NCBI GenBank assembly: GCA_020635455.1 | Contig: JACJZT010000010.1 | Coordinates: 1-58,300 of the forward strand | Reading direction: 5' to 3' | DNA from: Flavobacteriales bacterium | GTDB lineage: Bacteria; Bacteroidota; Bacteroidia; NS11-12g; UBA9320 | Length of the DNA: 58,300 nucleotides | In this document: positions 15,405 through 23,757 of the stretch, one piece after another | How the letters are laid out: every line of letters begins with the position of its first letter | How positions within the stretch are numbered: the first letter of the stretch is position 1 | Position numbers and translations under genes: made by a program | The notes under the pieces: generated by a model | The model's database searches: none | What the model was told of the DNA's origin: nothing | The model's input: only the letters and a program-made list of their open reading frames with translations

Positions 15405-16796
15405 TCAGAAGTATTTATCCATCAGATAGATCATAGCCGCTATGGATGCAGCCCCTAGTTCAAGTTCTCTTTGATGGACATTCTCAAAAACATCGGTTGC
15501 AGCGTGGTGATAATCAAAATATCGTTGACTATCCGGTATAAAACCCATTAAGATCATATCTTTGTTAATGCTGATTTTTTCGTTCAACTTCAATGGATTA
15601 ATGTCTACTCCCCCACCCCAGTTACTTTTTCGGAACACATGACAGCCGTATGGTTCCAATAAACTTCTGAAAGCAGAAATACTTGCCAGTTGATCGTCGC
15701 TCGAGGATATTGAAAACCCTCGTGGTGTATGCCCACCGGCATCACTTTCCAATGCCATCAAATGATGTTCGCCCCTTTCCTTTACCCAGGAAGCATAGGT
15801 TTCACCACCTTTATTTCCATTTTCCTCATTCATGAACAGCACCACTCTTATGGTATGTGCAGGTTTGTAACCACCTGCTTTTATCAATCGCAGCAATTCA
15901 ATGCTGTGAACGATCCCGGCTCCATCGTCGTGTGCTCCTTCTCCAATATCCCAGCTATCGAGATGACCCCCAACCGTAATTATCGTTTGCGGGGATTTAC
16001 TCCCCTTAATTTCAGCCACAACATTAAAACTTGGTTTATCCTTAAGGGTTTCGCAAGTTAATTTCAAAGAAACTTTTAATCCTGGGTTTTCACCGTACTT
16101 TCTGAATAGATATTCTGTATCTTCTGTACTTATTGCAGCGGCCGGAATTTTAAGGTTAGGATCTGAATAACCCATACTTCCGGTATGAGGATGCGAATCG
16201 ATCTTATTGGTCATGCTTCTTACTAAAACTGCCACAGCTCCATATTTGGCAGCTTCGGAAGCTCCGCTGTATCGTTGTCCCACACAAGCCGAATAAGCTT
16301 CAAAAGTATTTATCTTTTTTGGATCAAATGCGTCGTTGAAAACCACGATCTTGCCTTTGATCTTCTCAACACCCAGACTTTTTAACTCATCAAGTCCATT
16401 TGAAAAAACAATTTCTGAAATCAGGGCACCCTTGGTTCCCACAGAACCTCCAAGTGCAGTTATCTTCAAACGCTTTCCGGTGCTCTGAACAGAGGCTTCT
16501 TCAACATCGCCTCTGTTCCAGTGAGGTACCATAACCGGGATCTTGTAAACGGTATCAAGGTTCATTGAACTAAGCAGTTTATAACCCCAGTTGACCGCAG
16601 AATCAGCTGCAGCTGTTCCACTTAAGCGGTGACCAATACCCTTGCAAAGTGTTCGCAAATTTTCGTATGCTTCACCCTTTTCGAGGGCCATGTCAAATAT
16701 TTTACGGATCTGAACAGAATCCACATTCTGAATATACTTAGAGTAGGAAGAAGATGCCATAAGCACCATGAGCAGAGTGAAAATCTTATATTTCAT
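15405..16796 (-). CDS. Secreted M28 family metallopeptidase (carboxypeptidase Q-like)
   Basis: A 463-residue exported zinc peptidase. The N-terminus has a signal peptide (IFTLLMVLMASSSYS). A PA-like insert lies around residues 150-240. The M28 catalytic part carries GGHLDSWDIGEGAHDDGAG (His and Asp metal ligands, with the DD pair) and FMNEENGNKGG (catalytic Glu and ligand Glu), followed by ESDAGGH and a late His (YDYHHAATD). The pattern is closest to plasma glutamate carboxypeptidase/carboxypeptidase Q, so release of residues from dipeptides or small peptides is expected. It overlaps the upstream membrane-protein gene by 4 nt. No T9SS sorting domain is present, so a periplasmic site is likely. 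Confidence 0.92.
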   Translation of the reverse strand: MKYKIFTLLMVLMASSSYSKYIQNVDSVQIRKIFDMALEKGEAYENLRTLCKGIGHRLSGTAAADSAVNWGYKLLSSMNLDTVYKIPVMVPHWNRGDVEEASVQSTGKRLKITALGGSVGTKGALISEIVFSNGLDELKSLGVEKIKGKIVVFNDAFDPKKINTFEAYSACVGQRYSGASEAAKYGAVAVLVRSMTNKIDSHPHTGSMGYSDPNLKIPAAAISTEDTEYLFRKYGENPGLKVSLKLTCETLKDKPSFNVVAEIKGSKSPQTIITVGGHLDSWDIGEGAHDDGAGIVHSIELLRLIKAGGYKPAHTIRVVLFMNEENGNKGGETYASWVKERGEHHLMALESDAGGHTPRGFSISSSDDQLASISAFRSLLEPYGCHVFRKSNWGGGVDINPLKLNEKISINKDMILMGFIPDSQRYFDYHHAATDVFENVHQRELELGAASIAAMIYLMDKYF

Positions 16797-17443
16797 TTTG
16801 ACTTAAAGGTCTGGGTTTGTTCTTGCAAATGTATAATTCCTCTGGAGATAAAATAAAGACCGAATAACATAAAGACATGTCCGAGGTCATTGTGATTAAA
16901 CCACTTACCCGGAGAAATTTGAAACCGGTGTATTAAACCGGCAATTGCATTAATGGCAACACCAAGCAGAACGAACCCACTCCCGGTTCCTTTATTTAGC
17001 AACAGGTAAATGTGTATACCTGCCACGACCACACCAAATCCAAGGGTCGCATTCACAGAAACAAGCCTGAAGTCATTTTTTTGCAAGAGCATCGTAAATG
17101 CAGTTAAAAACTGAATACTGGCAAGCAACATTATGGCTGAACGAAGCCTCTTATTGACAAGATATATTGCCGATGCCAGCATTCCGCAGTATACCGACAA
17201 TACGCCGAACATACGCGAAGTGTGTTGTAATACATTATTTTTGTATTCGTACAAACCGTGTCCAAAAGCGCCTAAAAAAGTCGCAAAGGCCATGGATAAA
17301 AAAAATACTGGCCATATTTTGGCACGGTATTTGCGAATTTTGAAAAGCAGGTAAATGCAATACGCCGAAAGCACGATATCCGTTATGAAGGTCATAGGTT
17401 CGTATAACCTGAAAACGGACAGATCAATGGAGGTTTGCTGCAT
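16793..17443 (-). CDS. DUF6962-like seven-helix membrane protein
   Basis: A 216-residue integral membrane protein with about seven hydrophobic helices (for example FITDIVLSAYCIYLLF, LGFGVVVAGIHIYLLL, LGHVFMLFGLYFIS) and conserved-looking His in the membrane (FGHGLYEY, HRFQ, HNDLGH). It resembles a Bacteroidota family of unknown role (DUF6962, recalled, not searched). It is translationally coupled to the M28 peptidase gene by a 4-nt overlap. A candidate minus-strand promoter lies just upstream at 17452-17481. Confidence 0.8.
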   Translation of the reverse strand: MQQTSIDLSVFRLYEPMTFITDIVLSAYCIYLLFKIRKYRAKIWPVFFLSMAFATFLGAFGHGLYEYKNNVLQHTSRMFGVLSVYCGMLASAIYLVNKRLRSAIMLLASIQFLTAFTMLLQKNDFRLVSVNATLGFGVVVAGIHIYLLLNKGTGSGFVLLGVAINAIAGLIHRFQISPGKWFNHNDLGHVFMLFGLYFISRGIIHLQEQTQTFKSK

Positions 17444-17451
17444 TCGTTATA

Positions 17452-17481
17452 CAAACTTAGATTAATTTATATTGATACAAA
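17452..17481 (-). promoter_or_regulatory. Candidate Bacteroidota promoter for the 17443 gene
   Basis: Read on the minus strand: TTTG (17481-17478), 18-base spacer, TAAGTTTG (17459-17452), matching TTTG/TAnnTTTG. The start codon at 17443 would then lie within a few bases of the transcript start, so the mRNA would be almost leaderless. That is unusual and lowers confidence. Confidence 0.4.
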
Positions 17482-17483
17482 AA

Positions 17484-17945
17484 ATGAATACTAACAAATT
17501 CACTAAAACAAGGGCAATGATGGTGGTCGTTTTCACACTTCTGGTCACCTCTGCATTTTCTCCGGTTAAAACCAAAAAACCTGAAAAGGAAGGAATTGAC
17601 TTTTTTCATGGATCCTTAACAGAAGCCAAGGCCAAAGCCAAAAAAGAAAACAAGTATATTTTTATAGACTGTTTTACAACCTGGTGTGGTCCATGTAAGA
17701 AAATGTCTAAAACCACCTTCATGGATAAAGAAGTAGGAGAATATTACAACAAAAACTTTATCTGCATGAAGATCGACATGGAGAACGGAGAAGGATTGAA
17801 AGTAGCCTCAAACTATGGTATTAATGCCTATCCGACATATTTGTTCCTCGATCACAAGGGTGATGTAAAGCATAAGGATCTTGGTTTTATTGATGCCAGC
17901 CGATTTATTAAGGTCGGGGAAACCGCTATGGCAACCAAAAAGTAA
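17484..17945 (+). CDS. Exported thioredoxin-fold protein
   Basis: A 153-residue thioredoxin-like protein with an N-terminal signal segment (MMVVVFTLLVTSAFS). The active site is TTWCGPCKK, and the cis-Pro loop INAYPTYLF follows about 60 residues later. The segment EAKAKAKKENKYIFID is typical of the periplasmic Thioredoxin_7/DUF255-like group common in Bacteroidota, so a disulfide reductase role outside the cytoplasm is likely. The frame is open back to a TTG at 17472, but the ATG at 17484 is preferred. It is divergent from the 17443 gene and convergent with the XRE/S24 gene. Confidence 0.9.
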   Translation: MNTNKFTKTRAMMVVVFTLLVTSAFSPVKTKKPEKEGIDFFHGSLTEAKAKAKKENKYIFIDCFTTWCGPCKKMSKTTFMDKEVGEYYNKNFICMKIDMENGEGLKVASNYGINAYPTYLFLDHKGDVKHKDLGFIDASRFIKVGETAMATKK

Positions 17946-17948
17946 AAA

Positions 17949-17967
17949 CGATCGGACAGACCGATAC
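17949..17967 (-). terminator. Weak terminator for the XRE/S24 gene
   Basis: On the minus strand an ATCGG-tctgt-CCGAT hairpin is followed by CGTTTTTA, just after the stop of the 17972-18772 gene. The five-base-pair stem and short T-run make it weak. It lies between two convergent genes. Confidence 0.4.
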
Positions 17968-17971
17968 GATC

Positions 17972-18772
17972 TTAATTTGCATTAATTGCAGTTTTTAATT
18001 CTGCAACCTCTTTCTGCAACTCTTTTATACTTTTGCCGATCTCATTCTCATCCGGACGGAACTCGTTGATTTCGGAACAGATGTAATTCACAAATTTCCA
18101 CATTTCGATCACTTCGGAAACGGGTAATGTGTATGGTTTGTATAAAACATTGGTTGAAGAGAGCAATAGTGTTTGGTCTTTCTCCAACTGATTGTGTACG
18201 ATCTTAAAAACGATCCCGTCACTTTTTGTAACCACAATATATGGAAAGCCATCGGGCAGAAATCTGAGGTTTTCTACAAATTCACCAATTACATAGGATC
18301 CGTTGCTAACCGGAGGCATTGAATCCCCGTTTACCGGGAATGCACGGTACTTTTTCTGACGCGAAAGAAACGGCAGATTAAAAGCCGGCAGGACAGATAT
18401 GAATTCGGGATCGGCATAACCCGTAGTATATCCGGCTTTGGCACCTTCGTTTACCAATTCGATACGGTTGTTGTTATCCTCATCGGTGCTGATTGCAAGA
18501 ATTCTGAGATTGCTTCCCTCCAAAAAACCATTTTGCTTGTCGAGCTCATTCAAAACCTTTTCAGACATAGAGTTGAGATCTTCTTTTAAGAGCAAGTCCA
18601 GAGTAACTCTGAATACTTCTGAGATCTTTATCAACAATGCTGCTGAAGGTTCAGCGACATTATTCTCATATCCGCTATACGATGACCTGGGAATGCCAAG
18701 CATCACAGAAACCTCTTCCTGGGATAAGTTGCGCAATCGCCGAAGGGTCTTTAAATTTTCTCCTAACATCAT
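17972..18772 (-). CDS. XRE/S24 repressor, CI/LexA-like
   Basis: A 266-residue transcription factor. Residues 5-60 are a Cro/CI-type helix-turn-helix (LSQEEVSVMLGIPRSSYSGYENN). The C-terminal half is an S24/LexA-like domain with the dyad S151 (NGDSMPP) and K190 (GIVFKIV), preceded by an Ala-Gly at 113-114. The spacings A113-S151 (38) and S151-K190 (39) are close to those of LexA and phage CI as I recall them, so RecA-assisted self-cleavage is possible. A predicted coiled coil ends the protein (SIKELQKEVAELKTAI). No phage genes are nearby. A palindromic site 30-59 bases upstream of the start suggests autoregulation. The target genes are unknown. Confidence 0.88.
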   Translation of the reverse strand: MMLGENLKTLRRLRNLSQEEVSVMLGIPRSSYSGYENNVAEPSAALLIKISEVFRVTLDLLLKEDLNSMSEKVLNELDKQNGFLEGSNLRILAISTDEDNNNRIELVNEGAKAGYTTGYADPEFISVLPAFNLPFLSRQKKYRAFPVNGDSMPPVSNGSYVIGEFVENLRFLPDGFPYIVVTKSDGIVFKIVHNQLEKDQTLLLSSTNVLYKPYTLPVSEVIEMWKFVNYICSEINEFRPDENEIGKSIKELQKEVAELKTAINAN

Positions 18773-18801
18773 GTGCCGAAATTAGAAGAACTGACGGAAT
18801 A

Positions 18802-18831
18802 TTAATCGTGATAATGATTAAAATTTAATCA
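18802..18831. promoter_or_regulatory. Compound palindromic operator upstream of the XRE/S24 gene
   Basis: Three copies of one hexamer in alternating orientation: TTAATC (18802-18807), GATTAA (18816-18821), TTAATC (18825-18830). The last two form a perfect 17-base palindrome, TGATTAAAATTTAATCA (18815-18831), and the first two form a second dyad with an 8-base gap. It lies in the 63-nt gap between the hibernation factor stop and the XRE/S24 start. Binding by the XRE/S24 protein is inference. Confidence 0.55.
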
Positions 18832-18835
18832 CATA

Positions 18836-19153
18836 TTAAGAATTATTTCTTCTTCTGCCTATTTTTGTGTCCAGTGCGGCTTTGAGTTTTTCAACGGCAC
18901 CCTTTACAGCCTGATCTCTGGTATTGCCGGAGCTGCTTACCGCGATGGGCTGCATACCTTCTACTCTGGCCTCCAAAACGCAGCGCTTGTCGTTCTGTCC
19001 TTCTTTTGCGGCATTTTCATCAGACAAATGAGCCTCTACTCTGGTAACATAGCTGCTGAATCTTTTCAGTTCCTTTTCGATCATTGCGGTTATTGGGCCG
19101 CTTACTGAATTTTTACCGTTTACGTTGTGGTCTGTATTTAAAAGTACTATCAT
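18836..19153 (-). CDS. HPF/RaiA-type ribosome hibernation factor
   Basis: A short (105-residue) member of the HPF/RaiA family, which binds the 30S decoding region and inactivates or protects ribosomes in slow growth. The family pattern is clear: NTDHNVNG at the start, LKRFSSYVTRVEAHLSDEN, QNDKRCVLEARVEG and PIAVSSSGNTRDQAVKGAVEKL. There is no C-terminal dimerisation domain, so this is a short form. The frame extends upstream to 19285, but that part is unlike the family, so the ATG at 19153 is chosen. It lies upstream of the XRE/S24 gene on the same strand. Confidence 0.88.
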   Translation of the reverse strand: MIVLLNTDHNVNGKNSVSGPITAMIEKELKRFSSYVTRVEAHLSDENAAKEGQNDKRCVLEARVEGMQPIAVSSSGNTRDQAVKGAVEKLKAALDTKIGRRRNNS

Positions 19154-19547
19154 AGTATTATTGAGTATTTGAAGCAGGGCAAATAAATACCATGCCTCTG
19201 TGAACTTAAATGTTCTAACAAATATATTCAAAAATAGTTGAGTTTTATGGAACAAATCTGTCAAACGAAATGTAAAAACGTTCAAAAAAACAAATTGGAT
19301 CTGAACGAAGAAACAGCCCTGAAAATCATGAACTGACCAATATCATAAAAATAAATAATATGATACGGTTTTAACTGGTAATCTGAGTAAAAGCAGCTAA
19401 ATTAAGCACTCTCAGTAATTTCATGAAATAACTCAGATGATTTTTATCAGCTTTAATTTTCGTAACCCTTCCGCCGTAGTCTACACAATGAAGCAATAGA
19501 AAAAGTCCGAAAAAATATTAAGTATCTTTGAACAACGAATCTTTCCT
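19154..19547. other. Intergenic region with candidate promoter for the 19548 gene
   Basis: About 390 bases between the hibernation factor and the T9SS cargo gene. I see no coding capacity and no strong hairpin. A TAnnTTTG -7 match, TATCTTTG, lies at 19523-19530, 17 bases before the ATG at 19548; no matching -33 box is evident. Confidence 0.5.
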
Positions 19548-22376
19548 ATGAAACTAAATCTTTCAATTTACCGAATGAATAACACATTAAAAGTATTAGT
19601 TGTACTAGTTTTGTTTTTGTCCAATATAAAGGCAAAAGCAGATCCACTATATTACAACCAAACCACACCTGTTGGCAAAAGCATATTCGTTAAGGGTTTT
19701 ACCTATCCTCCTCCGGATATATGGTACAGGAATTTGAAAGTAGATGGACATGGGCAAAATTTTACAGGTACGATAACGTTTAATTTTTATACAGGCGATC
19801 TTACCATCCACAACCCGGGGCCTGTTGGTGAATATACAATATCATTAGATATTTGGTTCACTTATGATGAATTTGATGTTAACCAATTTATTACATTTCA
19901 TGAAAGTTTTAATTTAACGGTTACCGAACATTGCAACATTGCCTCTCACGCTGGTAAAACTTTTACCAATGTAAGCAACACAAGTGTAGGTAATGCTCCG
20001 GAAGCTATGATAATCAAAGACTTTAATAAGGACGGAAAGGAAGATATTGCAGTAACAAATACTATGGATTCCACAGTTAGTATTTTGCTTGGCAAAGGAG
20101 ATGGAACCTTTAATACAGCAGAATTGGTATCTGTGTTAAACAGCCCGACTTCGATCACGAGCTGTGATTTTAATAAAGATGGGAACCTTGACCTTGCCAC
20201 CACAAGACGTACGGGCGGTAAAATTTCCGTCCGCTATGGAAACGGAAACGGGGGGTTCAGTGGAAATACTGAAATTAATGCCTGGGGCGAATTGGTCTGC
20301 GGCGACATAAATTCGGATGGCAACCCCGACATTGTGGTGGCCGGCGCCAATCACATGACGAGCATTTTTGGCAACGGACAGGGTGGTTTTACCGTAGGGA
20401 GTGTTATACAACTCGATACCATATTTTTTGAAGATGTGCCGGATTTTCCACTAATGAGTAAAGTTACTAAAATACAGATGATAGATTTTAATCACGATGG
20501 CAAGCCTGATATTGCTCTTTCACATAAAGCGAATTATTACCAATCCGGACCTTCCTTTACTATTCTGTTGAACGACGGAAACGGAGTTTTTTACAAGGTT
20601 TATGAAAAAGAAAACGGCGGTAGCTTTTATTCCTATTTTTCTATAGCCGATATAAATAAGGATGGCAATCCGGATGTCGCTTATAAGTCAAATTTTTACT
20701 GGGACATTACCGCAATTCTGGGAGATGGAACCGGTAAATTTAAAGACAGTACCATCCGCCTGGGCAGTAATACAGACTTTACAAGTTTTGCAGATTTCGA
20801 CAATGACGGTTCCATGGATTTCATTGCCTCAGGCTACGGCAACACGCAGTTTTACCGAAACGGTGAACAGGAAATAATATCAGCATTTGGAGCCGGAGAA
20901 TTAAATACCCTTGACCTTAACAACGATGGTAAAAAGGACCTGGCTTGCCTGATCGGAGGTAAGGTTTCCATTTTCCTACAACATCCATACGCGTTTCAAA
21001 GATTTATTTGTGTTGAAGATCAAAAAATAAACATCCCATTCCCTCAAAACAAATATACACTGACTGAAGACCTGATGCGACCACTTTCATATTCCGGTAA
21101 TTGTGCCGACGCATCCTTTTACAACGATTATACCCGCTCCTTTACACTTAAGGGTGCTGTGTTCCCATTGGGAACAACTACTGTAAAATGGATCATAACA
21201 GATACTCTTGGAATTAAAGATACCTGTACGTTTAACGTTTCGGTCAATCAATATTGCGGTGCAGGTGTTCCTGAGAGTGAAAATGTAATTACAGGAAATA
21301 TTTTTATCAATACCCAAACTCAAATGGATGCATTCTTCAAACAGGATACAGGAATGAATAACGGAAAGAACTACACTAGGGTTGAGGGCGATCTCACTAT
21401 TAACGGAAGCTCCGGGAGTGACCCTGTTACGGACCTTTGCAATCTTGAAAGTCTTAAAGAGGTAACAGGCCATTTGCATATCAGGCAATTCAACAAAAAC
21501 AGCAATCCGGTAAACTTGTCGAAACTGAAATCCTTGCAAAGAGTTGGTAAATTGACCATTATTTCCAACACTACCTTTGCGGATATTACCCTTCCAAACT
21601 TACAATTCATCGGAACTTCTTTATATGTAAGAAACAACCACAATGCAAAAAACATATCCTTTCCTTCATTGGAAGCTGTAGGCGCTGACCATCCAAAAGA
21701 CCACTGGGTTCATATAGTAGGGAATCGCGTAGCTGAAAACATTCTGTTTCCAAAGCTTGGCACCTCAGATCCATTCAATTTGTGCAGTTTTATTTTTGAA
21801 GACAATGGATCCTATACTTCCAATACTCTTTCCATTGATTTTAATAATGTGAGAAAATTAAGTAAAAGTCTCAATTTCAGTAAAAATAACAATTCGGGAG
21901 TTGTAAGCTTTGATCAGATCTTCAGTAAACTCGACAGCGTGAATGGAGATTTGATCATAAAAAACAATGCACATCTCAACGAGTGTTGTATCGCCGTCTC
22001 TTCAACGGTTTCAGGCTACAGAAACATCAATGGCAATACAGGAAATTGCGCAGACACTGCAGCGATCCGATCTGCATGTGGCAAATTAATGAAACGAAAT
22101 GTGAGCGATCTTTATAAAAACCCGGCACCGCTTGAAGTGAAACTTTACCCCAACCCGAACAGGGGTAAATTTATTGTTGAAATTGTTCCTCCGGAAAACG
22201 GTCTGATACAACTCAGAATTACGGATATTTCAGGGAGGACCCTGAGAGAATCAAAATTTGCAGCGATCGGAAATATAGCTCTTGAAGCCGGTTTTGACGA
22301 CTTAAAACCGGGAAACTATATACTTTATGCCGAAATGAACGGAAGCCACATAATAAAAAGAGTTGTGGTATATTAG
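19548..22376 (+). CDS. Secreted FG-GAP / HYR / L-domain protein with T9SS sorting signal
   Basis: A 942-residue exported protein. An N-terminal signal segment (TLKVLVVLVLFLSNIKAKA) is followed by a beta-rich domain, then FG-GAP/VCBS repeats over about residues 145-480. Each repeat has a D-x-D/N-x-D-G calcium-type loop, for example DFNKDGKED, DFNKDGNLD, DINSDGNPD, DFNHDGKPD, DINKDGNPD and DLNNDGKKD. A HYR-like module follows (LGTTTVKWIITD), then a leucine-rich receptor-L-like region (about 590-830), and finally a type A T9SS sorting domain (LYPNPNRGKF to the C-terminus). It should be exported by Sec, moved across the outer membrane by T9SS and held or released at the surface. Its ligand is unknown. 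Two ATGs (19548, 19575) are both possible starts. Confidence 0.9.
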   Translation: MKLNLSIYRMNNTLKVLVVLVLFLSNIKAKADPLYYNQTTPVGKSIFVKGFTYPPPDIWYRNLKVDGHGQNFTGTITFNFYTGDLTIHNPGPVGEYTISLDIWFTYDEFDVNQFITFHESFNLTVTEHCNIASHAGKTFTNVSNTSVGNAPEAMIIKDFNKDGKEDIAVTNTMDSTVSILLGKGDGTFNTAELVSVLNSPTSITSCDFNKDGNLDLATTRRTGGKISVRYGNGNGGFSGNTEINAWGELVCGDINSDGNPDIVVAGANHMTSIFGNGQGGFTVGSVIQLDTIFFEDVPDFPLMSKVTKIQMIDFNHDGKPDIALSHKANYYQSGPSFTILLNDGNGVFYKVYEKENGGSFYSYFSIADINKDGNPDVAYKSNFYWDITAILGDGTGKFKDSTIRLGSNTDFTSFADFDNDGSMDFIASGYGNTQFYRNGEQEIISAFGAGELNTLDLNNDGKKDLACLIGGKVSIFLQHPYAFQRFICVEDQKINIPFPQNKYTLTEDLMRPLSYSGNCADASFYNDYTRSFTLKGAVFPLGTTTVKWIITDTLGIKDTCTFNVSVNQYCGAGVPESENVITGNIFINTQTQMDAFFKQDTGMNNGKNYTRVEGDLTINGSSGSDPVTDLCNLESLKEVTGHLHIRQFNKNSNPVNLSKLKSLQRVGKLTIISNTTFADITLPNLQFIGTSLYVRNNHNAKNISFPSLEAVGADHPKDHWVHIVGNRVAENILFPKLGTSDPFNLCSFIFEDNGSYTSNTLSIDFNNVRKLSKSLNFSKNNNSGVVSFDQIFSKLDSVNGDLIIKNNAHLNECCIAVSSTVSGYRNINGNTGNCADTAAIRSACGKLMKRNVSDLYKNPAPLEVKLYPNPNRGKFIVEIVPPENGLIQLRITDISGRTLRESKFAAIGNIALEAGFDDLKPGNYILYAEMNGSHIIKRVVVY

Positions 22377-22503
22377 ATGTTCTTGGGAGCGCCGAAAGAA
22401 TAAGCATTTTGCTAGTTCCTGCATATATAAGTCCTTAATCTAAGCCTTTAAAAAGTAAGATGAATATTTTTTTAACGATCTATTAATTTTAATTGCTTTT
22501 TAT

Positions 22504-22511
22504 TACTTTTG
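22504..22511 (+). promoter_or_regulatory. Candidate -7 element for the rpsP operon
   Basis: TACTTTTG matches TAnnTTTG and would place transcription start near 22516-22518, right at the GC-rich leader hairpin. No clear -33 TTG is at the expected distance, as is often the case for strong AT-rich upstream regions. Confidence 0.45.
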
Positions 22512-22515
22512 CAGC

Positions 22516-22541
22516 CCCACCGGATTTTGGAGACCCGGGGG
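22516..22541 (+). promoter_or_regulatory. GC-rich hairpin in the rpsP leader
   Basis: C16-C18 of the leader (22516-22518) pair with G22539-G22541, and after a bulged A, CCGG (22520-22523) pairs with CCGG (22535-22538): seven GC pairs closing an 11-base loop. It stands out in an otherwise AT-rich leader and would lie at the extreme 5' end of the mRNA. A role in transcript stability or feedback by a ribosomal protein is inference. Confidence 0.4.
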
Positions 22542-22559
22542 TTAAAAACAAACTAAAAA

Positions 22560-23237
22560 ATGGCAACAAAAATTAGATTACAAAGACATGGACGAAAGCG
22601 TCGTCCTATCTTCCACATTGTGGTGGCTGACAGTAGAGCTCCTAGGGATGGAAAGTATATCGAAAGATTGGGATTGTACAATCCGAACACAAATCCGGCA
22701 ACGATCAACCTCGACTTTGAAAGGTCGTTGTATTGGGTACAAACCGGTGCACAATCTTCTGATACTGCGAATGCAATTTTATCCTACAAAGGAGTTCTGC
22801 ACAAAGACCACTTGTTGAGAGGAGTAAAAAAAGGCGCTTTATCAGCAGAACAAGCTGAAGAAAAATTTGCAAAGTGGCTTGAAGAAAAAGAAGGAAAGAT
22901 CATGGGTAAGATCACTTCCCTTTCTACCGCCAAAGAACAAAAAGCCAAAGACAACCTCGAAAGAGAAACCAAGGCTAAACAAGCTAAAGCTGACAAGATT
23001 CTCGCCAAAAACTCACCTTTGGCAGAAGAAGTTGAAAATGCAGGTTCTGACACAGCAGAAGCCGAAGTAGCTGCAGAAGCAACGGAAATTGAAAGCACAG
23101 AAACCGTAGCAGAAAACGAAGTTACAGAAACCACAGAGGAAACAGCGAACGTGGTTGCTGAAGAAACTTCAAATCCTTTTGCTGAAGAAACTCCTGCTGA
23201 AGAAACTCAGGAAGAAAAGACTTCGGAGGAAGCTTAA
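22560..23237 (+). CDS. rpsP: 30S ribosomal protein S16 with long acidic tail
   Basis: S16 is a small-subunit assembly protein. The first 85 or so residues are a standard S16 (MATKIRLQRHGRKRRPIFHI, DGKYIERLGLYNP, WVQTGAQSSDT). An extension follows, helical and charged up to about residue 150 and then a low-complexity Glu/Thr/Ala tail to residue 225, more than doubling the usual length. Some extension is normal in Bacteroidota S16, but the repetitive acidic end is notable. The gene is first in the rpsP-rimM-trmD order that is widely conserved in bacteria. Confidence 0.95.
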   Translation: MATKIRLQRHGRKRRPIFHIVVADSRAPRDGKYIERLGLYNPNTNPATINLDFERSLYWVQTGAQSSDTANAILSYKGVLHKDHLLRGVKKGALSAEQAEEKFAKWLEEKEGKIMGKITSLSTAKEQKAKDNLERETKAKQAKADKILAKNSPLAEEVENAGSDTAEAEVAAEATEIESTETVAENEVTETTEETANVVAEETSNPFAEETPAEETQEEKTSEEA

Positions 23238-23250
23238 TTACTGCCTGATC

Positions 23251-23757
23251 TTGACCTCGCTAACCTATCTTGGGTTTGTAAAAAAAACACATGGATATAA
23301 GGGCGAAATACTGATCACTCTCGACGCAGATAATCATACCTTTACTAAAAAGAAGCCCCTTTTTCTGGAAATCGCAGGAAAAGGGGTTCCTTTTTTTATG
23401 GAATCCCTCAAAGATTCAGGATCCGAACTACTTGTAAAGTTTGAATACATAAATTCTTTTGAAGAGGCAAAGGAAATCATAGGTTTACGGGTGTATTCCG
23501 AAAAATCAGGCAGGTCAGAATCTGAAACAGCCTATACTGAAATTGAAGGCTATGATATTGTTGACAAAGACCTCGGAAATATTGGTAAAGTTAAAGGGAT
23601 CCTTTACAAACCAGGACAAAACCTGATTGAAGCGGTTTTTGAAAATAAGAACTATTTTATTCCAATGGTGGCAGAGTTTATACTGAAGGTTGACACAAAA
23701 AAGAATATCTTGCATACCCATTTACCCGAAGGCTTGATGGATGCCAATGAACCATGA
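23251..23757 (+). CDS. rimM: Ribosome maturation factor RimM
   Basis: RimM binds S19 and helps mature the head of the 30S subunit. The product is about 168 residues: an N-terminal beta-barrel (YLGFVKKTHGYKGEILI) and a C-terminal PRC-barrel (IEGYDIVDKDLGNIGKVKGIL, NYFIPMVAEFI). No in-frame ATG lies near the expected start. A TTG at 23251 gives a family-like N-terminus (MTSLTYLGF), and a CTG at 23242 is an alternative. The frame runs upstream inside rpsP, but that part is low-complexity Lys/Leu and clearly not coding. It overlaps trmD by 4 nt and follows rpsP by 13 nt. Confidence 0.9.
   Translation: MTSLTYLGFVKKTHGYKGEILITLDADNHTFTKKKPLFLEIAGKGVPFFMESLKDSGSELLVKFEYINSFEEAKEIIGLRVYSEKSGRSESETAYTEIEGYDIVDKDLGNIGKVKGILYKPGQNLIEAVFENKNYFIPMVAEFILKVDTKKNILHTHLPEGLMDANEP

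Noticed and set aside
23155..23250. Upstream extension of rimM inside rpsP
   Set aside because: Reads as Lys/Leu low complexity, the out-of-frame image of the S16 Glu/Ala tail.
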